Shown here: positions 1-8,069 of the stretch, piece after piece
How the letters are laid out: every line of letters begins with the position of its first letter
Position numbering within the stretch: the first letter of the stretch is position 1
NCBI GenBank assembly: GCA_039698075.1
Contig: JBDKTJ010000037.1
Span: 1-64,000 of the forward strand
DNA length: 64,000 nucleotides
From: JAJFVC01 sp039698075
Lineage (GTDB): Bacteria; Planctomycetota; Planctomycetia; Pirellulales; Thermoguttaceae
Direction of reading: 5' to 3'
Position numbers and translations under genes: made by a program
The notes under the pieces: generated by a model
Seen by the model: the letters and a program-made list of their open reading frames with translations, nothing else
What the model was told of the DNA's origin: nothing
The model's database searches: none

Positions 1-1346
1 TTCAAAATTCCGGCCGGGTCGAACGCCTCGCGCACTTGCCGCATGGCGTCGAGATCGGCGGGGGCGAACAGGCGGTCCATCAGGCCGAGTTTTTCGACGC
101 CGACGCCGTGTTCGGCGGTGATGCTGCCGCCCAGGGCGATGCAGGCCTCGAGAATTTCGCGGCCGGCGGCCAACGCGCGGTCGACTTGCTCCCGGTCGCG
201 TTCGTCGAACAGCAGGATCGGATGGATGTTGCCGTCGCCGGCGTGGGCGACGTTGACGATGCGGATTTGGTGTTTTTGGCTGATCTCGGCCGTGCGGCGA
301 ATGATCTCCGGCAGTCGGGTGCGGGGCACTACGCCGTCTTGGATCGTGTAGCTGGGGCTAAGCCGACCGGTCGCGCCGACGGCCATTTTGCGGCATTTCC
401 AGAGCAATTCGCGCTCGTGGGCCGATGCGGCTTGAAGCACCTCGCTGGCGCCGAAGCGTTGGCACAGCTCAGTGATTTGTTGTTGCTGACGATCCAGACC
501 GACCTCAGGTCCGTCGACTTCGACGACCAACACCGCGCCGGCCTCGGGCGGAAAACCAAAATGGTAGGCCGCTTCGACGGCGGACAGGACGCCTTGGTCC
601 ATCAACTCCATCGCCGCGGGAATGATGCCGGCCGCGATGATGTGGCTCACGGCGTTGCCGGCGTCTTCGACCGTGGCGAAGGTCGCTCGCAGGGCCCGAT
701 AGTTTTGCGGATCGGGCGTCAGACGCACCCAGAGTTTCGTCACGATGGCCAGCGTGCCTTCGCTGCCGATCAGCAGGCCCACGAGATCGAGTTGATCGGG
801 ACGGACGACCGGTCCAAGTTGAAGGACCGAGCCGTCGGCCAGCACGCATTCCAGCCCGAGGACGTGGTTGACGGTCACGCCGTCCTTCAGGGTATGCGGA
901 CCGCCGGCGTTCGTGGCCGCGTTGCCGCCGATCGTGCTGGCGCCTTGGCTCGATGGGTCCGGCGCGAAATGAAAGCCTGTGCCGACCAACGCCTGGGCGA
1001 GCCGAAGATTGGCCACGCCGGCCTCGACCACCGCCATGCGATTGCGGAGATCGATGTCGACGATCCGATTCATGCGCGTCAGACTCAAAACGACGCTGCC
1101 GGGCGTGGGCAGACAACCGCCGGCCAAGCTGGTGCCGGCGCCGCGGGCGATGATCGGGGCGTCGTAGCGACGGCACGTCCGCACCACGTCGACCACCTGT
1201 TGGGTCGAATCGGGCAGCACCACCACATCGGGTCGGCGGCGTTCGACGGTCAGCGCGTCGCAATCGTAGACCGCCAACTCCGACGGCGCCGACAGGACGT
1301 TTCGGCGGCCCAAAATCGCTCGAAGCTCGGAAACCAACGCGGACAT
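1..1346 (-). CDS. glcD: FAD-linked glycolate/D-lactate oxidase subunit (GlcD), 3' end outside window
   Basis: The protein starts MSALVSELRAILG and runs into the FAD-binding type 4 (PCMH) fold. The pyrophosphate-binding stretch ARGAGTSLAGG lies near residue 68, and the second FAD segment with GASTIGGNAATNAGG near residue 135. This family oxidises 2-hydroxy acids such as glycolate or D-lactate with bound FAD, usually together with an iron-sulfur partner. The C-terminal part of the gene lies beyond the window edge. The start is the ATG closest to the conserved N-terminus. A 19-base direct repeat puts a second copy of the start region 41 bases upstream, where it encodes only MSALV and a stop. The family call is firm; the exact substrate cannot be told from sequence. 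Confidence 0.9.
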   Translation of the reverse strand, partial: MSALVSELRAILGRRNVLSAPSELAVYDCDALTVERRRPDVVVLPDSTQQVVDVVRTCRRYDAPIIARGAGTSLAGGCLPTPGSVVLSLTRMNRIVDIDLRNRMAVVEAGVANLRLAQALVGTGFHFAPDPSSQGASTIGGNAATNAGGPHTLKDGVTVNHVLGLECVLADGSVLQLGPVVRPDQLDLVGLLIGSEGTLAIVTKLWVRLTPDPQNYRALRATFATVEDAGNAVSHIIAAGIIPAAMELMDQGVLSAVEAAYHFGFPPEAGAVLVVEVDGPEVGLDRQQQQITELCQRFGASEVLQAASAHERELLWKCRKMAVGATGRLSPSYTIQDGVVPRTRLPEIIRRTAEISQKHQIRIVNVAHAGDGNIHPILLFDERDREQVDRALAAGREILEACIALGGSITAEHGVGVEKLGLMDRLFAPADLDAMRQVREAFDPAGIL

Positions 1347-1390
1347 GGCGGTCGAACTAAGGATCTATCCTAAACCAACGCGGACATGGC
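1331..1390. repeat. 19-bp direct repeat duplicating the glcD start region
   Basis: The 19 bases at 1331-1349 recur exactly at 1372-1390, separated by 22 bases. Both copies contain the ATG and first codons of the oxidase on the minus strand. The upstream copy reads MSALV-stop, so it could act as a minute leader peptide or just be a slippage duplication. Confidence 0.85.
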
Positions 1391-1564
1391 CAGGCGGCGA
1401 CGCGCGCGTTTGAATGGTGATTGGTATAAAAAGCCGAGATTTCCCAATCGGATTATAGTCCTTTTTTCGGGGGGCGTCATGCCAAAATGGTCCGAATCTG
1501 GGGACTTGGGCTAGAGAGAGTGCGTCGGCCGGTTTTTGTTTTCACCGTTTGCGAGGGAGACAAG

Positions 1565-1600
1565 ACCCTCACCCTAGCCCTCTCCCAGAGGGAGAGGGGA
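1565..1600. repeat. CCCTCTCCC palindromic dispersed repeat, copy 1
   Basis: A 9-bp perfect stem, CCCTCTCCC / GGGAGAGGG, closes a 3-base loop and is preceded by CCCTCACCCTAG. A sister copy lies at 17792-17826. This type of short GA/CT palindrome is widely scattered between genes in many genomes. The rest of the gap between the oxidase and the receiver protein shows no coding signal. Confidence 0.7.
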
Positions 1601-1643
1601 CTTCCGGACGCATGTTTTCAGAGCCCCCCAACGCGAGTTGTTC

Positions 1644-2090
1644 TTAACTGGTTGCGTGGGCCAGTCGGGTGCGTTTTAGGTGGGCGGCCAGCAATCGGAC
1701 CAGATCGAACCGGCTGACGGGTTTTGAGAGGAAGTCGTCGCAGCCGGCCGCGAAACAACGATCGCGATCGGTCGAGACGGCGCGGGCGGTCAGGGCGATG
1801 ATCGGACTGGAAAAACCGTCGGCCCTTAGCTCTCGGGTGGCGGAAAGTCCGTCGAGTACAGGCATTTGCAGATCCATGACGATCAGCTCGAAGGGGCGGC
1901 CGGCGTTGCGGGCTTCGCAGGCCAGGTCGACGGCCAACCGGCCGTTTTCGGCGATCGTGACCTCGGAGCCCGCCTTTTCCAACATCAGGCACAGCAACGG
2001 TTGATGGTCCCGATCGTCCTCGGCCAAGAGAATTCGGCAATCGAGCGGACCGTGAGCGGGAGAAATCGGAGCATCCATGGCGTTCAACAT
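1644..2090 (-). CDS. Stand-alone response regulator receiver protein
   Basis: This is a single CheY-like receiver domain without an output domain, about 148 residues. The acidic pocket is visible in LLAEDDRDH, the phospho-acceptor Asp in IVMDLQMPVLDG, the Thr switch in IIALTARA, and the conserved Lys in DDFLSKPVS. Such proteins take phosphate from a histidine kinase and act in multi-step phosphorelays or by protein contact. The next genes upstream on the same strand are a FixJ-like regulator and a receiver-kinase hybrid, so it may belong to that relay; this is inference. The start is uncertain: ATG codons at 2090 and 2078 and a GTG at 2126 are all in frame, and none has a strong ribosome binding site. 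Confidence 0.85.
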   Translation of the reverse strand: MLNAMDAPISPAHGPLDCRILLAEDDRDHQPLLCLMLEKAGSEVTIAENGRLAVDLACEARNAGRPFELIVMDLQMPVLDGLSATRELRADGFSSPIIALTARAVSTDRDRCFAAGCDDFLSKPVSRFDLVRLLAAHLKRTRLAHATS

Positions 2091-2170
2091 CGGGGGGCGG
2101 CTCGGAGGCGTTCCACGCACGAACACAATGGAACTCTATAACACACGAATCCAGGCGGCTGGTTGGGGAT

Positions 2171-2815
2171 TCAGGAAACTACGGTGGACAATTGTGGTTT
2201 ACCGAAATGGGGGGCGGCCGATAGTGTCAGTCGTATCAGTTCGGCCAACGACTCGGCTTTCATCTTACGCATCAGCTTCGCGCGGCGGACCTCGATCGTC
2301 CGGACGCTGAGCCCCAACTCCGTGGCAATGGTTTTGTTCGACTTGCCTTCGATCAACAGCCGCAAAACCTCTTGTTCGCCGGGCGTGAGACGCTTGAGCC
2401 GATGGAGCACTTTGGACCGCAACACCACCTGTTGGCGATGGGCGGCGTCCCACTTGATCGCTTCTTGGATCGCCTCCCAAAGTTGCTGGTCGCGGCAGGG
2501 TTTTTCGAGAAAATTGAGCGCCCCGGCCTTCATCGCCCGAACGACCATGGGCACGTCGCCGTAGGCCGACATGACGATGGCCGGCAGGCAGATGTCGTGG
2601 CGTTCGAGTTGTTCGAGCAGTTCGAGCCCGCTGATGCCGGGCATTCGCACGTCGACCAACAAGCAACCGGGCCGCGAGGCGTCGAAGGTGTCCAAAAACT
2701 GCTGGGCCGACTCGAACGCTTCGGCGCGCAATCGCATGGAACGAATCAACACGCCGAGGGCCTGACGAACGGCGGGGTCGTCGTCGATGATGAAAACGGT
2801 GGGTTCAGCTTCCAC
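2171..2815 (-). CDS. FixJ-family two-component response regulator (receiver + LuxR-type HTH)
   Basis: About 214 residues, the normal FixJ length. The N-terminal receiver shows FIIDDDPAVRQAL, the phospho-acceptor in LLVDVRMPGISG and the Lys in NFLEKPC. The C-terminal LuxR-type helix-turn-helix begins LTPGEQEVLRLLIEGKSNK and continues through LSVRTIEVRRAKLMRKM. It should bind DNA after phosphorylation by the kinase encoded directly upstream. The start is taken as GTG at 2815, because the frame upstream of it has no receiver homology; this overlaps the kinase stop codon by 11 bases, pointing to translational coupling. The target genes cannot be told from the sequence. Confidence 0.9.
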   Translation of the reverse strand: MEAEPTVFIIDDDPAVRQALGVLIRSMRLRAEAFESAQQFLDTFDASRPGCLLVDVRMPGISGLELLEQLERHDICLPAIVMSAYGDVPMVVRAMKAGALNFLEKPCRDQQLWEAIQEAIKWDAAHRQQVVLRSKVLHRLKRLTPGEQEVLRLLIEGKSNKTIATELGLSVRTIEVRRAKLMRKMKAESLAELIRLTLSAAPHFGKPQLSTVVS

Positions 2816-4118
2816 TGTCCTGCTCCCCAAAATCGATCGGCAAAGTGAAATGAAACGTGGTCCCTTGTTCCGCGTTGGGCGTGACCCAAAGCGTTCCTCC
2901 GTGGCGCTCCACAATCGATTGGCTGATGGCCAGTCCCATGCCCATCCCGTTGGGCTTCGTCGTGTAAAAACGGTCGAAGACGTGGTCGATCACCGTGGGG
3001 GCAATGCCCGATCCGCTGTCGCAGACCTCCACCCGCACGTTTTGTCCGCTGTCGATCGCCGTGCGAAGCACCAGTTGTCGTGATAAGGGCGGCCGACCGG
3101 CCATCGCCTCAAAGGCGTTCCGCATCAAGTTTACCACGACTTGCTCAATTTGAATACGGTCGCCCGCCACCAGGGGCAACGGACTGGTCAACTCGAACTG
3201 GACTGCCGTGGCGGCGGTTCGGGCGTCGATCTTCGTCAGTTTGGCCACGTCCTGGACCAGCCCGTTCATGTCGATCAGCGATTGCGTGGGCTTGGTCTTG
3301 GTGACGAACCGCCGCAGACGCCGGATGATTTCGGCGGCCCGATCGGCCTGCTCTCCCACCTGATTGAGCGAGGCGAGCAGCTCCTTGCGGTCCAGCTCCT
3401 CGGGCTGCAACAGCCATCGGCACGCCTGGGCGTAGCTTGAAATCGCGCTGAGCGGCTGGTTCAATTCGTGGGTCAGCTCGACGACCATTTCGCCGACGGT
3501 GCTGAGCCGGGCCACGTGGGCCAGTTCGGCCTGATGCTGCTGCAATTGTTCTTCGGCGCGACGTCGCTCGTCCATCTCGACCCGCAACCGGAAGTTGGCC
3601 TCGGCCAATTCGGCGGTGCGGCGCTGCACGCGAAGCTCCAATTCCGCATGCGCCTCGCGGAGTTGTTCTTCGGCCTGAATGAGCCGCTGAGCCTGCCGGA
3701 CCCGGTCGAGCGCGCGTTCGACCACCAAGGGCAGCAATTTCAAGAACGTCGCGTCTTTGACCAGATAGTCGTACGCGCCGCGGCGCATCATTTCGACCGC
3801 CACGCTCTCGCTGCCGTGTCCGGTGGCCACGACGAACGGCACCCGTCGGCCTTGACTCTGAATCCGCTCGATCAACTGCTCGCCGCGCATGTCGGGCAGG
3901 CTGTAGTCGAGCAGCATGAGGCTGGGCGAATCTTGCTTCAGCCAATCGAGGGCCGCCTGACCGCTGTGGACGCCGACGGTTTGGTGGCCGACGGTGGCGA
4001 GCTGTTTTTGAATCAGTTTCGACAGGGAGCCGTCATCTTCGACGACGAGAATCACCTCCGGCTCGCCCTGAGGCTCCGGTTTGGCGGGGACTGCGGCAGA
4101 TTGACTAGCGACCGACAT
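2805..4118 (-). CDS. Hybrid sensor histidine kinase with N-terminal receiver domain
   Basis: Order of parts: a receiver domain (about residues 20-135, phospho-acceptor in LLDYSLPDMRG, Lys in DYLVKDA), a long coiled coil (about 140-215), a HisKA dimerisation domain with the H-box VELTHELNQPLSAISSY, and a HATPase_c domain with N-box NLMRNAFEAM and G-boxes DSGSGIAP and GMGMGLAIS. No membrane segment or PAS domain is seen, so the protein is probably cytoplasmic and driven by an upstream phosphate donor. The H-box is of the FixL/DctB type, which fits the overlapping FixJ-like regulator. The ATG at 4118 is chosen because the longer frame adds only low-complexity residues. Confidence 0.9.
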   Translation of the reverse strand: MSVASQSAAVPAKPEPQGEPEVILVVEDDGSLSKLIQKQLATVGHQTVGVHSGQAALDWLKQDSPSLMLLDYSLPDMRGEQLIERIQSQGRRVPFVVATGHGSESVAVEMMRRGAYDYLVKDATFLKLLPLVVERALDRVRQAQRLIQAEEQLREAHAELELRVQRRTAELAEANFRLRVEMDERRRAEEQLQQHQAELAHVARLSTVGEMVVELTHELNQPLSAISSYAQACRWLLQPEELDRKELLASLNQVGEQADRAAEIIRRLRRFVTKTKPTQSLIDMNGLVQDVAKLTKIDARTAATAVQFELTSPLPLVAGDRIQIEQVVVNLMRNAFEAMAGRPPLSRQLVLRTAIDSGQNVRVEVCDSGSGIAPTVIDHVFDRFYTTKPNGMGMGLAISQSIVERHGGTLWVTPNAEQGTTFHFTLPIDFGEQDSGS

Positions 4119-4360
4119 GGCGCGGTTGCGGTTCTTGTGTCCATCCAGAAGCAAGTGAAGCAACGTCGACGAAGAGGACGCCCAAGGGTCCAGAAGCCCA
4201 CCAGCCATCCGAGGCAGCCCATGAGTCACCCAGACCCCCGAGCCATCATTTTACACGGAAAGGACGGTTGGCCGCAACGTCACGTAAAACTATCCACACG
4301 GGGGGTGGCAGCAAAAAGTGCGGCGGAGCGGCACGGACGAACGAGGTTGAGTGATGTGTG

Positions 4361-4379
4361 CCACTGGCTTTGCCAGTGC
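4361..4379. repeat. REP-like palindrome, left copy flanking transposase relic
   Basis: CACTGGC-TTT-GCCAGTG forms a 7-bp stem with a 3-base loop inside a conserved unit of about 28 bases. A second unit with one loop change lies in the opposite orientation at 4645-4668, on the other side of the transposase remnant. The gap from the kinase start to this palindrome holds no coding signal. Confidence 0.8.
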
Positions 4380-4427
4380 CTGGTGGGCGGGTTGACGTTC
4401 CATCGTGTTGCGGAGTAAAAGGAGGAA

Positions 4428-4631
4428 ATGGCACATCGGAAAACGGTGCGGCATTTCCACGAGCCAGGCCATCTACACGAGTTGACCTTTTCGTGTTATC
4501 GTCGAATGCCGTTGTTGACCAACGATGCGTGGCGGGAGAACTTAGCACGATACCGCCTCGACGTCCCACCACGCCGGCAAGAGCCGAAGTTACCAAAGAT
4601 TCACGGCCTGCCGGAAGGGGCTATCGTCTGA
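4428..4631 (+). pseudogene. Internally deleted REP-associated tyrosine transposase (RAYT)
   Basis: The first 40 residues match the N-terminus of REP-associated transposases (Y1/IS200-like): HFHEPGHLHELTFSCYRR followed by LPLLTNDxWRE-type sequence. After residue 40 it jumps to RYRLDVPPRRQEPKLPKIHG, which resembles the C-terminal tail of the same family. The catalytic core (HxH metal site and Tyr) that should lie between is missing, so the product of 67 residues cannot be an active transposase. A strong AGGAGG stands right before the ATG. Inverted REP palindromes flank it on both sides, as around intact members. The N-terminal match is clear; the reading of the tail as the family C-terminus is inference. 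Confidence 0.7.
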
Positions 4632-4644
4632 GAGCAAGCCAAAC

Positions 4645-4668
4645 CAGCACTGGCAGAGCCAGTGGCAT
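4645..4668. repeat. REP-like palindrome, right copy
   Basis: CACTGGC-AGA-GCCAGTG, the reverse-complement partner of the unit at 4361. The pair brackets the RAYT remnant, the arrangement from which these transposases recognise their REP elements. Confidence 0.8.
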
Positions 4669-4762
4669 ACTTTTTCCAGTGCCACCCAGCCCGTTATATC
4701 TGGCCACGGAGCGAGCCTGTCTTTGTGGTGGGGACAACAGCCCTTTCTCTGGGAACGAAGCG

Positions 4763-5596
4763 ATGAACAACGACACCATCAAGGCCCGGCAACTGATAGC
4801 ATTCGGGGTTTCTATGTTCGTGGGGGCGTTCATCTGGCTTTCTTCGCCATACATCACAGGCCAGAGAGAGCCTTGGGATCCTCTGAGTTTCTACTATGGA
4901 GGCAGCCTGCTTGTCGGCGGTTTTGCTGCTGGCTTGTTCATGCCACGCCCTTTCTGGCTTTGGGCGGTGGGTATTTGGTTGAGCCAGGTTATCGGCTTTG
5001 TCCTGTGCGTGGATTTGAGTCCTAGAGGCAACCCACTCTGGCTATTTGGCTTGCTCGTATTCCTGCCCGTGTTTTCGCTGTTCGGTTTATTGGGCACGTT
5101 TCTTGGCGCGGCTGTGGCCACGCTACGGTCTGGAAAAACTGCCCAACGGTATGGGGAAGCGTTGTCGAGCGACAGCACAACCTTAAATAAGGCAGACGCC
5201 ATCCATTGGCAGTTTGCCATTGGTTTCCTTCTTGCCGTTCCTGTTCTGGTTCACGCTTTGTTTAGAGGCGCATACAAAGTGCCGGATCACGGGACGTTTT
5301 GGATTGGACCGATAAGCACCTCGATTCCTTACGTCTTCCTGACATTGTTGTTTCTGGCACACTGCGTCGATTTAGGGTTAAAGCCACGAAGGTCTGCATA
5401 CTGTGGTGCCGTCGCAGCCTGGATTGGTATGATGGCCCTCACCCTTTTCATCGTCTGCCATACTCCGGGGCACATGACTTCCACAATGGGACTCGCTATG
5501 GCTTTTACGCCCGTTTGCTATCTTCCTTTTCTCGTCGTCCCGTATTTTGTGGGAACGATTGTTGGCAAGCTTTGGACGAGATGGAAAGCCCAGTAG
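4763..5596 (+). CDS. Polytopic membrane protein of unknown function
   Basis: 277 residues with about seven hydrophobic segments, for example LIAFGVSMFVGAFIWL near the N-terminus, GGSLLVGGFAAGLFM, LFGLLVFLPVFSLFGLLG, IGFLLAVPVLVHALF and LPFLVVPYFVGTIVG at the end. No catalytic or transport motif is recognised. Base composition and codon use are clearly less GC-rich than in the flanking housekeeping genes. With the RAYT relic before it and a tRNA gene after it, the gene looks like a recent arrival; that is inference. The ATG at 4763 is the first before the hydrophobic region. A 7-bp GTCAGGC/GCCTGAC palindrome follows directly after the stop codon. Confidence 0.7.
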   Translation: MNNDTIKARQLIAFGVSMFVGAFIWLSSPYITGQREPWDPLSFYYGGSLLVGGFAAGLFMPRPFWLWAVGIWLSQVIGFVLCVDLSPRGNPLWLFGLLVFLPVFSLFGLLGTFLGAAVATLRSGKTAQRYGEALSSDSTTLNKADAIHWQFAIGFLLAVPVLVHALFRGAYKVPDHGTFWIGPISTSIPYVFLTLLFLAHCVDLGLKPRRSAYCGAVAAWIGMMALTLFIVCHTPGHMTSTMGLAMAFTPVCYLPFLVVPYFVGTIVGKLWTRWKAQ

Positions 5597-5617
5597 GTCA
5601 GGCGCCCCGTGCCTGAC
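5597..5617. repeat. GTCAGGC palindrome after the membrane protein gene
   Basis: GTCAGGC-N7-GCCTGAC forms a 7-bp hairpin immediately after the stop codon, followed by TCTTT. It could be a weak terminator or another REP-type element. From here to the tRNA nothing else is recognised. Confidence 0.55.
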
Positions 5618-5742
5618 TCTTTCGACGGCTGCCGCAATCGGCTGAGCGGCACGGTTGACGTAGCGCCCATCAATGTGCGACACCGGCTCTGTCTGCGGCA
5701 CTCAGCGTTGCGTAAGTTGATGCAGCTAACAGGACTTACAAG

Positions 5743-5815
<73 letters not shown>

Positions 5816-5942
5816 AAACTAACCGCTGGGGACCACGAAATATTCTAAAATCGCCTAACAAAATGAAGGATTTTCCGCGGCCTTGTCCCGCCGGCGGCCA
5901 TGCAACACTCGACGGCAGGTTGGACAACTTAGGATCGCGGCT

Positions 5943-7370
5943 CTAAAAATCTTCTTGGAACTCGCCGAACTCTTCGTAGGGTTTTTGGGCCAGATTCTCG
6001 AACCGGGTGTATTTGTCGAACCAGGCCAGTTTGACGTCGCCGGTCGGACCGTTGCGCTGCTTGGCTACGATCACATCGGCCTGACCGGCGATGCCTTGCT
6101 GTTGGGCTTCTTCGCGGGTGTGGTAGTATTCCTCGCGGTGAATGAACATCACGACGTCGGCGTCTTGCTCGATGGCGCCCGATTCGCGGAGGTGGCTTAG
6201 CCGCGGGCGGTGGCCTTCTTTGCCTTGCTCGGTTTGACGATTCAACTGGGCCAGGCAGAGCACGGGGATTTCCAATTCGCGGGCCATCGCTTTCAGGCGG
6301 CGGGCCATTTTGGCCACTTGTTCCTGACGCGGGTCGCGCGGGTCGTCGGGATTGATCAACTGCAAATAGTCGATCACGATCAGCCCGAGGTTTTTCTTGC
6401 GTTTCAGACGTCGAGCGCAGGCGGCGATTTCGGTGCAGGTCCGGGCGGGCGTGTCGTCGATGAACATCGGCGCCTTGCCCAGCTTGGCCGACGCCTCGAC
6501 CAGTTTCGAGCGGTCCTCTTTCGACAGAAAACCGCTGCGGAATTTGTTGGCGTCGATCCGTCCTTGCGAGCAAAGCATACGCTGGGCCAATTCGAGGCGG
6601 GCCATTTCGAGACTGACGAACAACGTGGGCACGTTGGCGTCGATGGCCACCGATTCGGCGATGTTTGTGGCCAGAGCGGTTTTGCCCATGCTGGGACGGG
6701 CGGCCAGCACGACGAACTCGGAATTGTGCAGTCCGCCGGTCAGCTGGTCGAGGTCTTGGAAGCCGCTGGGCACGCCCTGGCCCTCGCCGCGTTCGAGCCG
6801 GGCGTCGATGCGGTCGAACGCCTCGACCAGCAAGTCGTGGATGGGCGTGATCTGGTCGGCGCTGCGCTGGTCGCGGACGGCGAAGATCTGTTCTTCGGCC
6901 CGATTGACCAGCTCGCGCGGATCGAGCGTGGGCTCGTAGGCGTCGCGCAGGATTTCGGTGCTGGCGTGGATCAGCGAACGGAGGGTCGCCTTGGCCTGGA
7001 CGATTTCGGCGTAATAGACGGCGTTGGCGGCGTAGGGGACCGAGTGGACGACTTCGGCCAGATAGGCGGCGCCGCCGACCGCCTCCAGATCGCCGCCGGC
7101 TTGGAGCCGTTCGACCAACAGCGTGGCGTCGATCCGCCCGCCCTCGTCGTGCATGGCCAGCAGGTGGGTGTAGAGTCGCTGGTTGGCGTCGGCGTAGAAA
7201 TCGTCGGGCCGCAGGATCAGCGCGACGTCGTCGCAGAGGTTTGGGTCCAACAGGAGGCTGCCCAAAACGCCTCGTTCGGCGTCGAGATTATGCGGCGGCA
7301 GGCGGTCCAGGATTTCGGAATTGATCCGGGCCGGCGTGCGGCTTGCGTCCGTGCGGTAGGTGGTGGCCAT
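5943..7370 (-). CDS. dnaB: Replicative DNA helicase DnaB
   Basis: About 475 residues, the usual DnaB length. The N-terminal domain starts with RLPPHNLDAERGVLGSLL, typical of DnaB. The RecA-like motor carries the Walker A ARPSMGKTA, the Walker B LIVIDYLQL, and the conserved tail LRESGAIEQDADVV and KQRNGPTGDV. DnaB forms the hexameric ring that unwinds DNA at the replication fork. The ATG at 7370 follows GGGAGAG at suitable spacing; the longer frame upstream is arginine-rich and not conserved. No intein is seen in the P-loop or Walker B positions, where DnaB inteins often sit. It follows the SufR-like regulator by about 60 bases on the same strand. Confidence 0.97.
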   Translation of the reverse strand: MATTYRTDASRTPARINSEILDRLPPHNLDAERGVLGSLLLDPNLCDDVALILRPDDFYADANQRLYTHLLAMHDEGGRIDATLLVERLQAGGDLEAVGGAAYLAEVVHSVPYAANAVYYAEIVQAKATLRSLIHASTEILRDAYEPTLDPRELVNRAEEQIFAVRDQRSADQITPIHDLLVEAFDRIDARLERGEGQGVPSGFQDLDQLTGGLHNSEFVVLAARPSMGKTALATNIAESVAIDANVPTLFVSLEMARLELAQRMLCSQGRIDANKFRSGFLSKEDRSKLVEASAKLGKAPMFIDDTPARTCTEIAACARRLKRKKNLGLIVIDYLQLINPDDPRDPRQEQVAKMARRLKAMARELEIPVLCLAQLNRQTEQGKEGHRPRLSHLRESGAIEQDADVVMFIHREEYYHTREEAQQQGIAGQADVIVAKQRNGPTGDVKLAWFDKYTRFENLAQKPYEEFGEFQEDF

Positions 7371-7429
7371 GGATCGCTCTCCCTCGCAACAGTCTTGTGC
7401 CGGCCGAACCGGGCGGCGAACCTCACGCC

Positions 7430-8065
7430 TCAATCGTCGACAATCTCGAACGCGCAACACGGGTCGCCTTCATGTCGGCAGGCGACTTGCCGGACGGGTT
7501 TTCCGACCACTTCGCTGATCATTTCCAGGTCGATGTGGCAGACGCTTCGTTGCGGGTCGGCCATGCTGAGGAACGGGCAGCTTCGTTTGTACAGCACGAC
7601 GCGGCCTTCGTCGTTTTGCACGGCGTCGGCCAGCCCGCCCTCGGCCGTCAACAGGCCGATGAGTTGCTGGAGCCGCTGGACGGGTTTTCGAGCGGTCACG
7701 TTGGGTCGATAGTGGTCGGCCAGCAGTCCGCTGACCCGTTTGAGCACGTTGCCGCAGAGCGGCTCGCCGCCGAGTTCGCGGATGGCCTGCCAGATGGCGG
7801 GGACCAGCAGTTGTTGTCGGCCGGTGAACAGCAGCGAAATGGCGGTGTTGGTGGCCCGATACAAGTGTCGGGGGCGTCCTCGGCCGGAAAGCCGCTGGGT
7901 TTGACGTTCGACCAATCCGGCGGCGACCAATTCGTCGAGCTGTTCGGCGACGGCGGTGCGCGTCACGCCGGCGGCGCGAACCAACTCGGAAACGGCTTGC
8001 GGCGGAGTGCCCACCAGCAGTTTCATCAACCGCATTCCCGCTGCGGTGACCGTGGCGTTGGGCAT
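7430..8065 (-). CDS. SufR/DeoR-like transcriptional regulator with C-terminal cysteine cluster
   Basis: About 211 residues. The N-terminal winged helix includes PQAVSELVRAAGVTRTAVAEQ and the wing RLSGRGRPRHLYRAT. The C-terminal half has CPFLSMADPQRSVC (two Cys 12 residues apart) and later CRHEGDPCC, resembling the cysteine set that holds an iron-sulfur cluster in SufR. SufR represses iron-sulfur assembly genes in cyanobacteria, but no suf genes are visible here, so the regulated target is unknown. The ATG lies 4 bases after the stop codon of the TIM-barrel gene, so the two are probably cotranscribed. The helix-turn-helix call is firm; the cluster-binding role is inference. Confidence 0.8.
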   Translation of the reverse strand: MPNATVTAAGMRLMKLLVGTPPQAVSELVRAAGVTRTAVAEQLDELVAAGLVERQTQRLSGRGRPRHLYRATNTAISLLFTGRQQLLVPAIWQAIRELGGEPLCGNVLKRVSGLLADHYRPNVTARKPVQRLQQLIGLLTAEGGLADAVQNDEGRVVLYKRSCPFLSMADPQRSVCHIDLEMISEVVGKPVRQVACRHEGDPCCAFEIVDD

Positions 8066-8069
8066 CGGG

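Noticed and set aside
36..1373. Long plus-strand ORF over the glcD region
   Set aside because: It is the antisense shadow of the oxidase; its residues show no fold and the minus strand matches GlcD motifs.
1565..1600. CRISPR-like repeat
   Set aside because: Only single, widely separated copies exist, with no spacer array.
4428..4631. RAYT remnant as a functional transposase
   Set aside because: At 67 residues it lacks the catalytic His-His-Tyr core.
5943..7370. Intein in DnaB
   Set aside because: The Walker A and Walker B regions are continuous and the length is normal.
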